From Sphingopyxis sp. 2PD (GTDB lineage: Bacteria > Pseudomonadota > Alphaproteobacteria > Sphingomonadales > Sphingomonadaceae), in contig NZ_SCMU01000004.1 in NCBI RefSeq assembly GCF_005503695.1, forward strand, positions 62,001 through 126,000: a stretch of DNA of 64,000 bases, read 5' to 3'. Below the pieces are notes generated by a model. It worked only from the letters and a program-made list of their open reading frames with translations, was not told where the DNA came from and made no database searches. Made by a program: the position numbers and the translations under genes. Numbering within the stretch: the stretch's first letter is position 1; each line of letters opens with the position of its first letter. This document shows positions 19,761 to 28,119 of the stretch, piece by piece.

Positions 19761-21305
19761 ATGAGCGAAAGCGCCGCCCAACCCGCCGTCACCAGCCGCA
19801 GCGTCGCGCGCGGGCTGGGTACCACGGTGCTCGCGCGGCTAGGCGCAGTCGTCGAGATCGTCGCACAGCCGCTGTATGTGCTGATGTTCGGGCTCGCGGG
19901 CTATGGCCTGTATGCGGTGCTCTGGGCGGCGATCAACCTGCTCGAAAACATCTTCGACCTAGGGATGACCAGCGCGATGCAGCGCACGGTGCCACAATCG
20001 GCGAGCGACGCCGAAGCGGCCGCAGCGCTGCGCACTGCGATGATCTTTGGCGTAGGGCCATGCATTGTGGTCGCGGCGCTGATTGCGGTCTTCGCCGCCG
20101 ACCTTGGACCGTTGCTCAATGTTGCCGCAAAGGACCGCGAACTCGTCACCCCGGCGATCCAGATTTTCGTCTGGGCGCTGCCGCTCTGGGCCTTTGTCGA
20201 GATTGCGACGTCGGCGCTGCGCGCGCGGATGGTGTTCGGCGCCGAAATCCGGCTGCGGATCGTTTGGGAACAGGTGCTGCGACTGGTGTTTGCCGGGATG
20301 TTTTTTGCGGGCGGGCTCGGGCTGAAAGGTTTGTTCATCGCGCACCTCTGCTCGCTGGCGATCACAGCGATCCTGTGCGTGCGGCTGCTTTCCCGACATT
20401 ACGACCTGAAGGGGTTCTGGCGCGGCCCCCGCGGCACCGAAACCGCGCGCAATACCTTTTGGGCCGGGCTGTCGATCCTGCCGTCGAACATCATCGCGCG
20501 CCTGTTCGGGGACGCCCCTGCACTGATCCTGAACCTGTTGCTGCCGGGCGCGGCGGGCGCCGCGGCGGCGGGGCTGTTCACCATCGCGCGCAAGCTGTCG
20601 AGCGTCGTCCAGCTCGTTCGCATCGCCTTCGTCTATGTGATGGCGCCGCTCGCGGCCAGCGCCGAGCGCCGGGATCGGGCGCAAGTCGCTGATATTTACG
20701 CCTATGCGACCCGGCTGATCTCGGCGATCGCGCTGCCGCTCGCCGCCGTCCTCGCAGCGGGCAGCGCGTCGCTGCTCAGCCTGTTCGGCGCGCAAGCCCA
20801 GTCGGCACAGGCCGCACTGGTCATCCTGCTGTTCGCACGCGCCGCCGAAGCGGTGCTCGGCATTTCGTCGCCGGTGTTGCAGGTGGTCTCGGCCTTTCGC
20901 CACCAACTGACCGCGAGCATCTTTGGCGTCGGCGTCGCGATCGGCGCCGGGTGGCTGATCGTCGATCATATGGATGCGCTGACCGGGGTCACGCTCGCCA
21001 CGTCGATCGGTTTGGTGGTGATGGCGGGTATTCCGACCCTGCAACTGGCCATGAACGAAAAGCTGCACCCGTTCGACCATCAGTTCCCGGTCGTTGCGAT
21101 GCGCGGCATGGCGCTGACCTTGGTCGCGGGCGCCGCGGCGCTGCTCGCCGACCGATTGCCCGATCCGGTTGCGCTGCCGCTGATCGTGATCATCGCGCTG
21201 GGATCGATATGGGCCGCGATCCGTTTCGCGCTGCCCTATGCCGACCGCGCCTCGCTCGGCAAAGCGGGACGGAAATTGCGGCTGATCGAGGATGAGACCC
21301 CATGA
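19761..21305 (+). CDS. Oligosaccharide flippase-type membrane protein (MOP superfamily)
   Basis: Polytopic membrane protein of 514 residues with about 12-14 predicted helices, in the pattern of Wzx-like polysaccharide transporters. It begins TTVLARLGAVVEIVAQPLYV and has a long conserved cytoplasmic segment in the first half. It probably flips a lipid-linked glycan or lipid across the inner membrane. It opens a five-gene operon in which each start overlaps the previous stop, here ATGA with the HAD gene. Its neighbours handle CDP-alcohols and polyol-phosphate transfer, so the cargo may be a phospho-alcohol-modified glycan. Confidence 0.86.
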   Translation: MSESAAQPAVTSRSVARGLGTTVLARLGAVVEIVAQPLYVLMFGLAGYGLYAVLWAAINLLENIFDLGMTSAMQRTVPQSASDAEAAAALRTAMIFGVGPCIVVAALIAVFAADLGPLLNVAAKDRELVTPAIQIFVWALPLWAFVEIATSALRARMVFGAEIRLRIVWEQVLRLVFAGMFFAGGLGLKGLFIAHLCSLAITAILCVRLLSRHYDLKGFWRGPRGTETARNTFWAGLSILPSNIIARLFGDAPALILNLLLPGAAGAAAAGLFTIARKLSSVVQLVRIAFVYVMAPLAASAERRDRAQVADIYAYATRLISAIALPLAAVLAAGSASLLSLFGAQAQSAQAALVILLFARAAEAVLGISSPVLQVVSAFRHQLTASIFGVGVAIGAGWLIVDHMDALTGVTLATSIGLVVMAGIPTLQLAMNEKLHPFDHQFPVVAMRGMALTLVAGAAALLADRLPDPVALPLIVIIALGSIWAAIRFALPYADRASLGKAGRKLRLIEDETP

Positions 21306-22012
21306 CCGGCTCCCCCGCGCGCATCGCCATTTACGATCTTGACCGCACCGTGCTGCGCAAGCCGACCTTCACCCTGTTCCTCTTGTGGGCGGCGGCGCGC
21401 GAGGCGCCGTGGCGCCTGTTGCTGCTCCCGCTGCTCGCCGCGCTGATGATCGGTTACGCGCTGCGCCTTTACGGTCGCGACCGGTTCAAGCCCGCCGCCA
21501 TCCACCTGATGCTCGGATCGCATTTGACACCCGCGCGCGCAGCGCGGCTTGCTACCCGTTTTGCCACCTGGCGCGTTCCGCGCGATGTGCCGCCGGGTGC
21601 CCGAGCCTGCATCGCGCGCGATCGGGCCGAGGGCTACCAACTGCTGATGGCGACCGCGGCGCCCGAATTTTACGCGGGCGCGATTGCCGACGCGCTGAAC
21701 TTCGACGCGATCGTCGCCTCGCGCCACCAGCGCGACGCCGACGGCAACTGGCTGCCCGCACTCGACGGCCCCAATTGCTACGGCGCCGAAAAGGCGCGGC
21801 GGGTCGCCGAATGGATCGAAGCCCATGCGGCTGGCGCAACGCATATTCGCGCCTATTCCGACCATGTCAGCGACGCGCCGACCTTTGCCCTCGCGAACGA
21901 AGCGTGGCTGGTCGGGCGCGGCGAAAAATTTGTCCGGCGGGCGGCGCGGCACGGCTGGCAGGTAGCCGACTTTGAAGACGAGGCGGCGGGCGCCGCTGCC
22001 AAGGTGCGGTAA
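21302..22012 (+). CDS. HAD-IB family phosphatase
   Basis: Haloacid-dehalogenase-fold hydrolase of 236 residues, phosphoserine-phosphatase-like subfamily IB. It shows motif I YDLDRT (nucleophile Asp12, Asp14), motif II MATAA (Thr118), motif III Lys164 in GAEKARR and motif IV YSDHVSD (Asp187, Asp191). An amphipathic to hydrophobic segment (33-56) after motif I may contact the membrane. Within the cluster it could dephosphorylate a polyol phosphate or lipid phosphate; the substrate is not evident. It overlaps both neighbours (ATGA before, TAATG after). Confidence 0.9.
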   Translation: MTGSPARIAIYDLDRTVLRKPTFTLFLLWAAAREAPWRLLLLPLLAALMIGYALRLYGRDRFKPAAIHLMLGSHLTPARAARLATRFATWRVPRDVPPGARACIARDRAEGYQLLMATAAPEFYAGAIADALNFDAIVASRHQRDADGNWLPALDGPNCYGAEKARRVAEWIEAHAAGATHIRAYSDHVSDAPTFALANEAWLVGRGEKFVRRAARHGWQVADFEDEAAGAAAKVR

Positions 22013-23151
22013 TGCGCACCCTGTTCCTGTTCATCGGCGAACCGCACCAGATTTTCCACGCGCTGCCGATCGCCGCCGAAATGGCGGCGGCGGGCAGCGA
22101 TGTCGAGGTCGCGGTCGCCAGCGCCGGACATCTGCCGGTGGTCGAACAGGTGATGGCGGCCTATCCCGGCTTTTCGCCCCGGATCAGGCTGCTCGGGCAG
22201 CGCGGGATCAGCCACTGGCTGCGCGCGCGCGCGATCATTCGCCATCCGCGCCTGCCGATCCTGTTCGGCGCGCTGCGCTTTTTGCGCCAGTTCGACGCGA
22301 TCGTCGTACCCGAACGGACGACGACCGCGATCCGCCATTTTTTGCCCCGCCGCACCCGGCTGATCTTTACCCCGCACGGCGCGGGCGACCGCGCGATCAT
22401 GCTCGACCCGCGCGACCGCCATTTCGATTTTGTGCTGGTCGCGGGCGAAAAGAGCGAACAGCGCCTGCTCGATGCCGGAACGATCCGACCGGGCCATTAC
22501 GCACTCAACGGTTATGTGAAGCTCGACCTGATGACGCGTCTGGACAAGACGCGCGCGCGGCTGTTCGACAATGATCGCCCGACCGTTCTCTATGCGCCGC
22601 ATTTCCATCGCGGGCTGTCGTCGTGGGATCGCTTCGGGCGCGACATCATCGACTGGTTCGCGGCGCAGAACCGGTATAACCTGGTCGTTGCGCCGCACAT
22701 CCGCCTGTTTGCCGAGGCCAGCGATGGCGATCGCGCGGCGATCAAGACGCTGGCTATTCCGGGCAAGATTCTGATCGATCTGGATTCCGACCGGCTGTTC
22801 GACATGAGCTACACCAGCGGCTCCGACCTCTATCTGGGCGATGTCAGCAGCCAGGTTTACGAATTTCTGGCAACCCCGCGCCCTTGCCTGTTTCTCAACG
22901 CCCATGACGCCCAATGGGTCGGTGATCCCGACTATCTGTTCTGGACGCTGGGCGACGTCATCGACGATGTGGCAGACCTTCCCAATGCGCTCGATCAGGC
23001 GGGCGCGCGTCATTCGCGCTATATCGACGCGCAGCGCGAGCGGCTGGCCGAATCGATCGGCGGCGATCCGGCGGGCGCGGCGCGGCGTGGGGCCGAAGCC
23101 ATTGCGCGCTTCCTTGCAAAGGATGCTGCACAGGATAAGAGCGGCGGATGA
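22012..23151 (+). CDS. CDP-glycerol glycerophosphotransferase-like protein
   Basis: A 379-residue protein of the TagB/TagF-like fold, a GT-B enzyme that transfers alditol phosphate from a CDP-activated donor. The diagnostic blocks are FTPHGAGDRA (His122 region) and SDLYLGDVSSQVYEFL (Asp277, Ser279, Ser280). APHFH at 195-199 and APHIRL at 227-232 are further matches to the fold. In Gram-positive bacteria such enzymes build teichoic acids. In a Gram-negative a phosphate-linked decoration of a surface glycan is the more likely product. It overlaps the next gene as ATGA. Confidence 0.8.
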   Translation: MRTLFLFIGEPHQIFHALPIAAEMAAAGSDVEVAVASAGHLPVVEQVMAAYPGFSPRIRLLGQRGISHWLRARAIIRHPRLPILFGALRFLRQFDAIVVPERTTTAIRHFLPRRTRLIFTPHGAGDRAIMLDPRDRHFDFVLVAGEKSEQRLLDAGTIRPGHYALNGYVKLDLMTRLDKTRARLFDNDRPTVLYAPHFHRGLSSWDRFGRDIIDWFAAQNRYNLVVAPHIRLFAEASDGDRAAIKTLAIPGKILIDLDSDRLFDMSYTSGSDLYLGDVSSQVYEFLATPRPCLFLNAHDAQWVGDPDYLFWTLGDVIDDVADLPNALDQAGARHSRYIDAQRERLAESIGGDPAGAARRGAEAIARFLAKDAAQDKSGG

Positions 23152-24251
23152 GCGAACCAACGACCCTGCCCGCGCTGGCACTGATCGGCGACAATTCGAC
23201 CCTGCTGTGGGGAATGACCAACGCCGAGCGGCTGCGCCGGATGGCGCGTGCCGAAGGATTGCTCGACACGCCGCCTGCGTCGGGGGCGCGGCTGTTCGTC
23301 AACCTCGACTATGTGTTCGACCCGGTGTGGCTGCGGCATATCGTGACGCTGCCCGGCACCGTCGTGATGGACGGCGACGCGCTGGTGATGGCGCACCTTA
23401 CCGGCGGCCTCGGTCCCGATGACATCGCGGCGCATCGGGATGCGCTCACGATCATCGATTACCGCGACAATCCGCAAATCTACAACCGCCAGCTGCGCAA
23501 GCTCGATACGCCGTTCATCCAGCGGCTGACCCCCGAAACGCGGCGCGAAATCGAGCGCAAAAGCTATTTCGGAGCCTATAAGGGCGTCACCGACGCGCTG
23601 ACCAAATATCTCTGGCCCGAACTCGCGCTGTGGCTGACGCGGATCGCCGCCAGCATCGGCATGACGCCGAATATGGTCACCGCGATCGGTGCGGCGCTGT
23701 GCGTTTATGCGACCTATTTGTTTGCCCATGGCCAATATTGGACCGGGATGCTCGCCGCTTTCATCTTCATGGTACTCGACACCGTCGATGGCAAGCTGGC
23801 GCGCTGCACGATCACCTCGTCGAAATGGGGCAATGTTGCCGATCATGGCGTCGATCTGATCCACCCGCCCTTCTGGTGGTATTTCTGGGGCGTCGGGCTT
23901 GGCGCCTGGGGGCTCGCGCTGTCCGACCAGACCTTCCTGCTGGTGATGATCGCACTCGTCGCGGGCTATGTGCTGCAACGCGTGATCGAGGGGATGTTCA
24001 TCAAGGACTTTGGGATGGACGTCCATGTCTGGCGCCGGTTCGACAGCCAGTTCCGCCTGATCACCGCGCGGCGCAACCCGAATATCGCGATCCTGTTCTT
24101 CGCCACGCTTGCCGGGCGCCCCGACATCGGGCTGATCGCCGTCGCCTGGTGGACGGTCATCTCGCTGATCGTTCATGCTGTGCAACTGGCGCAGGCCTAT
24201 GCCCAGCGGCGCGCGGGGCGCCCGATTGTCAGCTGGATGGAGGAAGCATGA
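23148..24251 (+). CDS. CDP-alcohol phosphotransferase with N-terminal nucleotidyltransferase-like domain
   Basis: A 367-residue fusion-type protein. Residues 1-140 are soluble and resemble the degenerate sugar-nucleotidyltransferase half of inositol-phosphate cytidylyltransferase/DIPP-synthase proteins (WGMTNAERLRR, then VVMDGDALV). Residues 145-355 are a membrane CDP-alcohol phosphatidyltransferase domain with the complete signature: Asp211, Asp214, Gly215, Ala218, Arg219, Gly228, Asp232 and Asp236. It should join a CDP-activated alcohol to a second alcohol or lipid. The CDP donor may be made by the cytidylyltransferase-like gene at 24664-25428. It overlaps the HIT gene as ATGA. Confidence 0.85.
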   Translation: MSEPTTLPALALIGDNSTLLWGMTNAERLRRMARAEGLLDTPPASGARLFVNLDYVFDPVWLRHIVTLPGTVVMDGDALVMAHLTGGLGPDDIAAHRDALTIIDYRDNPQIYNRQLRKLDTPFIQRLTPETRREIERKSYFGAYKGVTDALTKYLWPELALWLTRIAASIGMTPNMVTAIGAALCVYATYLFAHGQYWTGMLAAFIFMVLDTVDGKLARCTITSSKWGNVADHGVDLIHPPFWWYFWGVGLGAWGLALSDQTFLLVMIALVAGYVLQRVIEGMFIKDFGMDVHVWRRFDSQFRLITARRNPNIAILFFATLAGRPDIGLIAVAWWTVISLIVHAVQLAQAYAQRRAGRPIVSWMEEA

Positions 24252-24676
24252 ACGACACCATCGCGAAATTCGGCCACCCCGCGACGCTGATCGCTGAATA
24301 TGACCATTGGGTCGTATTACTGCGCCCCGCCCAACCGACCCTCGGCGCGCTGGTGCTCGCCGCGAAGTCGGATGCGACGGCGTTCGGCGATTTGCCCGCG
24401 GCGGCGCACGCAGAACTCAAGGTCGCGACGTCGGCGATCGAGGCCGCGCTGAGTCAGGCGGTCGGCTATACCCGGATCAATTATCTGATGCTGATGATGG
24501 TCGATCCGCACGTCCATTTCCACGTCCTGCCGCGCTATGACGGCGAACGGATGGGCGCGGGCCTTGCGGTCACCGATACCGGTTGGCCGGGGCCGCCCGA
24601 TCTGGCGCAGGCGGTCAAGCTGGGCGATGCACAGATCGCCGCGCTCACCGGCTGGCTCAAACCCTATTTCGCGTAA
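24248..24676 (+). CDS. HIT family protein
   Basis: A histidine-triad nucleotide hydrolase or transferase of 142 residues with HVHFHVLPR (His88, His90, His92). HIT proteins split or transfer nucleoside monophosphates. In an operon of CDP-alcohol enzymes it might recycle or clear nucleotide-linked intermediates. This is the last gene of the five-gene plus-strand operon, starting in an ATGA overlap. Its 3' end overlaps by 13 bases with the 3' end of the convergent nucleotidyltransferase gene. Confidence 0.9.
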   Translation: MNDTIAKFGHPATLIAEYDHWVVLLRPAQPTLGALVLAAKSDATAFGDLPAAAHAELKVATSAIEAALSQAVGYTRINYLMLMMVDPHVHFHVLPRYDGERMGAGLAVTDTGWPGPPDLAQAVKLGDAQIAALTGWLKPYFA

Positions 24677-25428
24677 CGGCCTTCCGCGGCCCATTTCGCG
24701 GTAAGCGCATCGGCGGCTTCGACGTCCTGCGGGAAGTCGACTTCCTGCCAGTCCAGCCCCTCGATCGACACGGTGCCGACGCGGTTGCCCTTGGCGATCA
24801 CGTCGATCGCGCGCAGATACCAGCGCTCGACGCCTTCGGGGGTGCGCATCATCTGGTCGATCTGGCTGCGGAAAATTGACGGCCCGTCGCCGACGAATGC
24901 CAGCATGCCGATCGATTCGGCATTGGTATCGGGGGGCAGCAGCCGCTTGCCGATATGGTGTAGGCGGCCGTCGGCGTCGCGGTTCACCTTCATATCGTCG
25001 TCGTCATAGTCGGCCTTGACGTCGACGGTGACGGTGATCGGCTCGTGCGCGCCCGCGATAAGTTTGGCGACGATCTCTTCCGAAACGATGGTGTCGCCGT
25101 TGAGGATGATGAAATCGCGGTCCATCTCCTCGCGCGCGATCCAGCAGGTGCCAAGATTGTCGGCAACCTGAAAGAAGGGGTTGAACAGGGTGCGGATGCG
25201 TACCCCGGTGTCGCGGTACAGCTGCAATGCATGATCCTCGACACGCTCGGTACGAAAGCCCGTGACGACGACGATGTCCTTGATCCCGTTCGCGGCCAGC
25301 GCCGCGACCTGCCACCCGATCAGCGTGCGACCGTTGAGGTCGATCAGGCATTTGGGAATGTCGCGGGTCAGCGGCAACAGGCGCGAACCCTGCCCGGCCG
25401 ACAGGATGATGGCTTTTTCGATGGTCAT
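24664..25428 (-). CDS. Nucleotidyltransferase, LicC/phosphocholine cytidylyltransferase-like
   Basis: GT-A fold nucleotidyltransferase of 254 residues. It has the N-terminal nucleotide loop SAGQGSRLLPLT (10-21), Lys26 in IPKCL, and LNGDTI for metal binding. This resembles enzymes that activate phosphocholine, inositol phosphate or sugar phosphates as CDP or NDP derivatives. The neighbouring CDP-alcohol phosphotransferase suggests that the product is a CDP-alcohol. ATG 25428 overlaps the upstream gene's stop as ATGA; a longer in-frame start at 25515 lies inside that gene. Confidence 0.88.
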   Translation of the reverse strand: MTIEKAIILSAGQGSRLLPLTRDIPKCLIDLNGRTLIGWQVAALAANGIKDIVVVTGFRTERVEDHALQLYRDTGVRIRTLFNPFFQVADNLGTCWIAREEMDRDFIILNGDTIVSEEIVAKLIAGAHEPITVTVDVKADYDDDDMKVNRDADGRLHHIGKRLLPPDTNAESIGMLAFVGDGPSIFRSQIDQMMRTPEGVERWYLRAIDVIAKGNRVGTVSIEGLDWQEVDFPQDVEAADALTAKWAAEGRYAK

Positions 25429-26210
25429 AGCGGCTGCCCTATAGCGGCTTGCCGCCGCGCGGCAAAGATTCGCTCGATCAGCACAATATCGGCAGGCTTG
25501 TCTGCATCGATGCACGCCTCAGCCTCGGACATCGGCACGATCCTGGCCTTGAGCCCGAAGCGCCGTCCGGCGCGCGCGACCCCCTGCTGGATGGTGAACA
25601 GCCGCAGCAACGCGCCGATCAGCAGCCACGGGCCGAACGCCGCGATGATCTTCAGTCCCTTTTTGCGGTCGCGTTCGATCCGTCCCCAGAAATCGAGCAG
25701 CGGCAGCACCCGCCGCCCGCGCAGGTAGAATAGGTTCGCGCCTGACCACCAGCCGCCACGAAACTTCAGCCAGGTGCGTTTCGATTCCGGGTAGCGCGCG
25801 AGCAGCACCGCGCGTTCGACCATCGCCACTGCAACATCGCTATCCTCGGCGCCGCGCAGGAATTCGGCGATCATCGTCGGCGTCAGCAACACATTGTCGG
25901 CGGTCGTCACCAGCAGCGGTTCTTCACCGGCGGGGAGCGCCGCGGCGAGCGAGCTGCTGATCCCCTGCCCCGAGTCCGCAAAATGCAGGTCGGCGAAGCC
26001 TGTCAATTCTGGCTCGGCCGCCAGTTCGGCGCTGTTCTGCGCCAGGATCGTGATCGGCCCGACCAGCGGAGACGCGCGCAGCGCGCGCACGACATGGACC
26101 AGCATCGCGTCGCCCGTGATCGGCAACAATGCCTTGGTCGATACGCCGCTCCCGGTCAGCAGCGGGTCGGGACCGGGACGGCTGCCCGCGAGGATGATCG
26201 CGGGGATCAT
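25425..26210 (-). CDS. MobA-like NTP transferase domain protein
   Basis: A second GT-A nucleotidyltransferase-like protein, 261 residues, beginning AIILAGSRPG with Lys26 in STKALLP and a TADNVLL motif in place of the usual acid-containing metal loop. The central part is rich in Arg and Trp and has a hydrophobic stretch (FGPWLLIGALLRLF) that may touch the membrane. The substrate is unknown. It is coupled at both ends by ATGA overlaps, to the esterase upstream and the cytidylyltransferase-like gene downstream. Confidence 0.85.
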   Translation of the reverse strand: MIPAIILAGSRPGPDPLLTGSGVSTKALLPITGDAMLVHVVRALRASPLVGPITILAQNSAELAAEPELTGFADLHFADSGQGISSSLAAALPAGEEPLLVTTADNVLLTPTMIAEFLRGAEDSDVAVAMVERAVLLARYPESKRTWLKFRGGWWSGANLFYLRGRRVLPLLDFWGRIERDRKKGLKIIAAFGPWLLIGALLRLFTIQQGVARAGRRFGLKARIVPMSEAEACIDADKPADIVLIERIFAARRQAAIGQPL

Positions 26211-27160
26211 TGCGCGAGCGGCGCCGGAGCGATGCGACGCGCCGTCGCACCGCGCAGGAAATCGGTCATATCGGGCAGGACCGGCCCCTTGTACGCCAGC
26301 GGTTTGGTCAGCGCCATGACGAGGTCGTTGTGACTGAGCCCGTCATATTCGCGCAGCTTCGCCGAACCGCCGACCTTGTGCATCGCGGCAGCCAGTCGCT
26401 GGCTGTTGCGCACCCGCACCATCGTGTCGGCGGTGCCGTGCCCCAGCCACAGCGGCGGCGCGTCGCCGCGCACGAAACGGATCGGCTGCGTCCGTTCGAT
26501 GGGGCGAATGTCGCCCATCGCCACATCGGCCCGGCCACCCTTTTCGAAAGGCGCAAAATCATAGGGGCCGGCGAGCGCCGCGACGCCGCGGATCACCGAC
26601 GTATCGCTGCCCGCCGCGCGCAGCCATTGCGGGTCGAGCGCCAGCATCACGGCATTATAGGCGCCCGCCGAATGGCCCGCCAGTGCGATGCGATCGGGAT
26701 CGCCGCCATAATTGCCGATATGCGCGTCGGTCCACGCCACCGCGGCGGCGCTGTCGTGCAGGAAGTCGGGCCAATGCCCCTCGGGGACGATGCGGTAATC
26801 GGGGATGACAACGACAAAGCCCCGTTTGGCAAAGGCGCGACCGGCAAAACCATAGTCATCGCGCGCGCCGCTGTACCAGCCGCCGCCATAGAGGAAGATG
26901 AGGACCGGCAGCCTGTCGGTCTTTTTGGTTCCCGTCGGCACCCAGATATTGAGCTTGTTGCGCGCGCCTGCGCCATAGGGCTGCCCCGCCACCTGCAACG
27001 TCGCGCCGTCACCGTCGCCCAGCAGCCGGTCGCCGAGGTTGAGCGACTTTGCCCCGCCCGCGACGATCACCCGCGCCGCGCCGCCGAACAACAGCACCAC
27101 CAGCACGGCCACCAACAGATATTTGATCAATCGCCGTCCTTTGGAAATCGGTGCTGCCAT
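26207..27160 (-). CDS. Membrane-anchored alpha/beta hydrolase (esterase, HSL/BD-FAE-like)
   Basis: Esterase of 317 residues with an N-terminal membrane anchor (about 12-34), so the catalytic domain probably faces the periplasm. The oxyanion loop reads YGGGW (the HGGG equivalent) at about 91-95 and the nucleophile is Ser164 in GHSAG. His in LSHNDLV completes the triad. I take ATG 27160, with GTG 27166 six bases upstream as alternative. It heads the three-gene minus-strand operon that converges on the flippase operon, and may acylate or deacylate the same product. Confidence 0.87.
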   Translation of the reverse strand: MAAPISKGRRLIKYLLVAVLVVLLFGGAARVIVAGGAKSLNLGDRLLGDGDGATLQVAGQPYGAGARNKLNIWVPTGTKKTDRLPVLIFLYGGGWYSGARDDYGFAGRAFAKRGFVVVIPDYRIVPEGHWPDFLHDSAAAVAWTDAHIGNYGGDPDRIALAGHSAGAYNAVMLALDPQWLRAAGSDTSVIRGVAALAGPYDFAPFEKGGRADVAMGDIRPIERTQPIRFVRGDAPPLWLGHGTADTMVRVRNSQRLAAAMHKVGGSAKLREYDGLSHNDLVMALTKPLAYKGPVLPDMTDFLRGATARRIAPAPLAQ

Positions 27161-27288
27161 CGTCACGCCCTATCGCGCGGCGAAGCGGGGAACAAGCGGC
27201 GGACGAACCGCGCATCTGTGATCAGGGAGGCGCCGGGAGGACGAAATTCAGTGGCCACCTTTTTCGTCCTCATGCGTAGGACAGCGCG

Positions 27289-28119
27289 ATGACCAGTCCC
27301 TTCACTCGCCCCGCCCTGATCTGCAACACCCAAAGCGGCAGCCATGACGAGGCTGTCCGCGACCAGATCGCCGAACTGTGCCGCACGCATGGCGCGCCGC
27401 TGGTGGCGACCTTTGCGTTGCCCGACGGCGACATTCCCGATGCCGCCGCGCTGAAGGCGCAAGGCATCGACCTGCTGCTGGTGTGGACCGGCGACGGCAC
27501 GATCAACGCCGCGGCGACCAAGGCAACCGGATGGGACGGCGCGGTCCTGGTGCTACCCGGCGGGACACTCAACCTGCTGTCCAAGGAATTGCACGGTGAT
27601 CGCCCGGTAGCCGACATTCTGGCCGACGCTTTGAAAGGCGAGGTCCGGCGCAGCGCGATCCCGACGGTGGTGTCGGACGCCCGGACTGCTTTCATCACTA
27701 TCATCGCCGGACCCGCGACGCGCTGGGCCGAGGTGCGCGAGACGATGCGGCAGGATGGCTTGATCGAAGCAAGCCGCGCTGCTCCCGACGCGCTCGACGA
27801 GATGATGAATGCGCCGGGCGTGCGGATCGGCGCCGATGGCAAAACCTATCCCGCCGTCATCCTGACCCCGACCACCGCGGGGATCCGCGCCGATGGCATA
27901 TTGACCGATGGCACCGGCGACGTGCTGCGCCACGGCCTCGCATGGCTGGGCGGCGACTTTCGCGAGGGGCCGAGCGAACCGATCGCAACCTGCGATACGA
28001 TCGTGCTGGAAAGCGACAAGCCGATCAGTCTGGAGTTTGACGGCGAGCTGAATGAGGTAGCATCCCCAGCAATCTTCCGCCTTGGCACCAGCGCGGTCGA
28101 TTTCATCGCCACGGCATGA
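27289..28119 (+). CDS. Diacylglycerol/lipid kinase family protein
   Basis: A 276-residue protein with the lipid-kinase (DAGK catalytic) fold. The nucleotide-binding signature is TGDGTINAA at 67-75, with Thr in place of the first Gly of the usual GGDGT. LPGGTLNLLSKEL follows about 20 residues later, as in YegS-like kinases. It may phosphorylate diacylglycerol or another lipid alcohol. The start is ATG 27289, and the stop overlaps the metallophosphoesterase start (ATGA), so a kinase and a phosphoesterase are translationally coupled. Confidence 0.87.
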   Translation: MTSPFTRPALICNTQSGSHDEAVRDQIAELCRTHGAPLVATFALPDGDIPDAAALKAQGIDLLLVWTGDGTINAAATKATGWDGAVLVLPGGTLNLLSKELHGDRPVADILADALKGEVRRSAIPTVVSDARTAFITIIAGPATRWAEVRETMRQDGLIEASRAAPDALDEMMNAPGVRIGADGKTYPAVILTPTTAGIRADGILTDGTGDVLRHGLAWLGGDFREGPSEPIATCDTIVLESDKPISLEFDGELNEVASPAIFRLGTSAVDFIATA

